Of a DNA stretch of 6,388 bases, positions 5,841-6,388 are shown piece by piece (position 1 is the first letter of the stretch; each line of letters starts with the position of its first letter). Origin of the DNA: Bacteroidetes bacterium UBA7688 (lineage in GTDB: Bacteria > Bacteroidota > Bacteroidia > Chitinophagales > Chitinophagaceae); contig DLGS01000269.1 of NCBI GenBank assembly GCA_002482815.1, forward strand, positions 4,646 through 11,033, written 5' to 3'. Below the pieces are notes generated by a model. It did no database searches, was not told where the DNA came from, and saw only the letters and a program-made list of their open reading frames with translations. A program made the translations under genes and the position numbers.

Positions 5841-6388
5841 TTATGATCCTGTTTGCAGTTTTATTTTATTGTGTACTGCGATCCAGGCACTCAGAGGATG
5901 AATAAAAATAACAGCTATTATAATATACACCGGCAGATGTACAAGAATCATGAAAGCTAATAGCATTAATAAATACAGGGGATAGCAGAAAAGTAAAACA
6001 CCAAACAAAACCGAGTCGTAAAAAACCGTTTGCCTGGTTTTCTTTCTCACAGCATTTTTAATTAACTGATATATCGGCAGGGGCAGGAAATAACCAACTA
6101 CTGATAGTGGAAGAAGGAAAATATTCGCTTTGCGTTTATGTTCTTGCGGAATTTCTATCATGCTGTTTAGTTGATGAAATATTTCACGGTTAAAATGCTG
6201 CATACTCGTTGCCTCCTGATCGTAAGGAATCAGGTCTTTTGCGCCTCCCGGTTTTGATAATTCGATACGTACTTTTTTTCCAAATCGGGTAAAGCTGTTA
6301 TAAGTTACCGATACGGGCATAACACGTAACGGTAGTTTTGCATTGACCGCAGTAATAGCTATTCTGGCCGCCCCTTTTTTGAATGGCT
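5841..6388 (-). CDS. PlsC-like membrane acyltransferase, C-terminal part (runs off right edge)
   Basis: The frame stays open to the right edge, so the N-terminus is outside the window; the ATG at 6320 is internal. The visible 181 residues begin PFKKGAARIAITAVNA and go on to LRVMPVSVTYNSF. The FKKGA element followed by the short V-x-P-V strand matches the third and fourth conserved blocks of the PlsC/LPLAT superfamily, which transfers acyl groups to glycerol-phosphate or lysophospholipids. The catalytic HX4D block would be upstream and cannot be checked. After about residue 85, three hydrophobic segments appear (about 87-108, 121-150 and 151-170), a membrane tail absent from the simplest PlsC proteins but seen in longer, Gpt/Sct-like relatives. 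It therefore probably acts at the inner membrane in phospholipid synthesis, with the exact acceptor unknown. It is 50 bp upstream of mgsA on the same strand and may be the first or an internal gene of that operon. Confidence 0.82.
   Translation of the reverse strand, partial: PFKKGAARIAITAVNAKLPLRVMPVSVTYNSFTRFGKKVRIELSKPGGAKDLIPYDQEATSMQHFNREIFHQLNSMIEIPQEHKRKANIFLLPLSVVGYFLPLPIYQLIKNAVRKKTRQTVFYDSVLFGVLLFCYPLYLLMLLAFMILVHLPVYIIIAVIFIHPLSAWIAVHNKIKLQTGS

Overview
The window looks like an ordinary chromosomal segment of a Bacteroidota bacterium, most likely of the Chitinophagaceae type. The reasons are moderate-to-low GC (about 40% by eye), almost no Shine-Dalgarno sequences in front of the genes, a 7TMR-DISM sensor kinase paired with a LuxR-type regulator, and the kinds of proteins encoded. 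Genus-level placement is an inference. Every gene I can support lies on the minus strand, so transcription runs from the right edge to the left.

Right to left: (i) 6388-5841 is the C-terminal part of a PlsC-like membrane acyltransferase that continues beyond the window. (ii) 5790-5323 is methylglyoxal synthase (mgsA). (iii) 5330-4824 is a RimJ/RimL-type GNAT acetyltransferase whose start overlaps the mgsA stop by 8 bp. (iv) 4779-3937 is a YpfJ-family membrane-anchored zinc metallopeptidase. The short gaps and the overlap suggest that these four form one transcription unit. (v) 3936-3754 is a gene-free stretch dominated by a long imperfect inverted repeat centred between 3857 and 3858. (vi) 3753-2101 is an exported amidase-signature hydrolase, followed by a clear intrinsic terminator (2081-2057). 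(vii) 2023-170 is a 7TMR-DISM sensor histidine kinase of the NarL-partner class. (viii) 102-1 is the start of its response regulator, cut by the left edge.

Functionally there are three blocks. One is a two-component system sensing an unknown, probably periplasmic, signal. The second is a stand-alone exported amidase. The third is a mixed housekeeping operon around lipid acylation and the triose-phosphate/methylglyoxal branch. I found no phage, insertion sequence, CRISPR, tRNA, rRNA or defence genes. The item least explained by known genes is the intergenic inverted repeat at 3805-3919. Its four non-Watson-Crick stem positions are all G-U pairs if it is read as plus-strand RNA, opposite to the genes.
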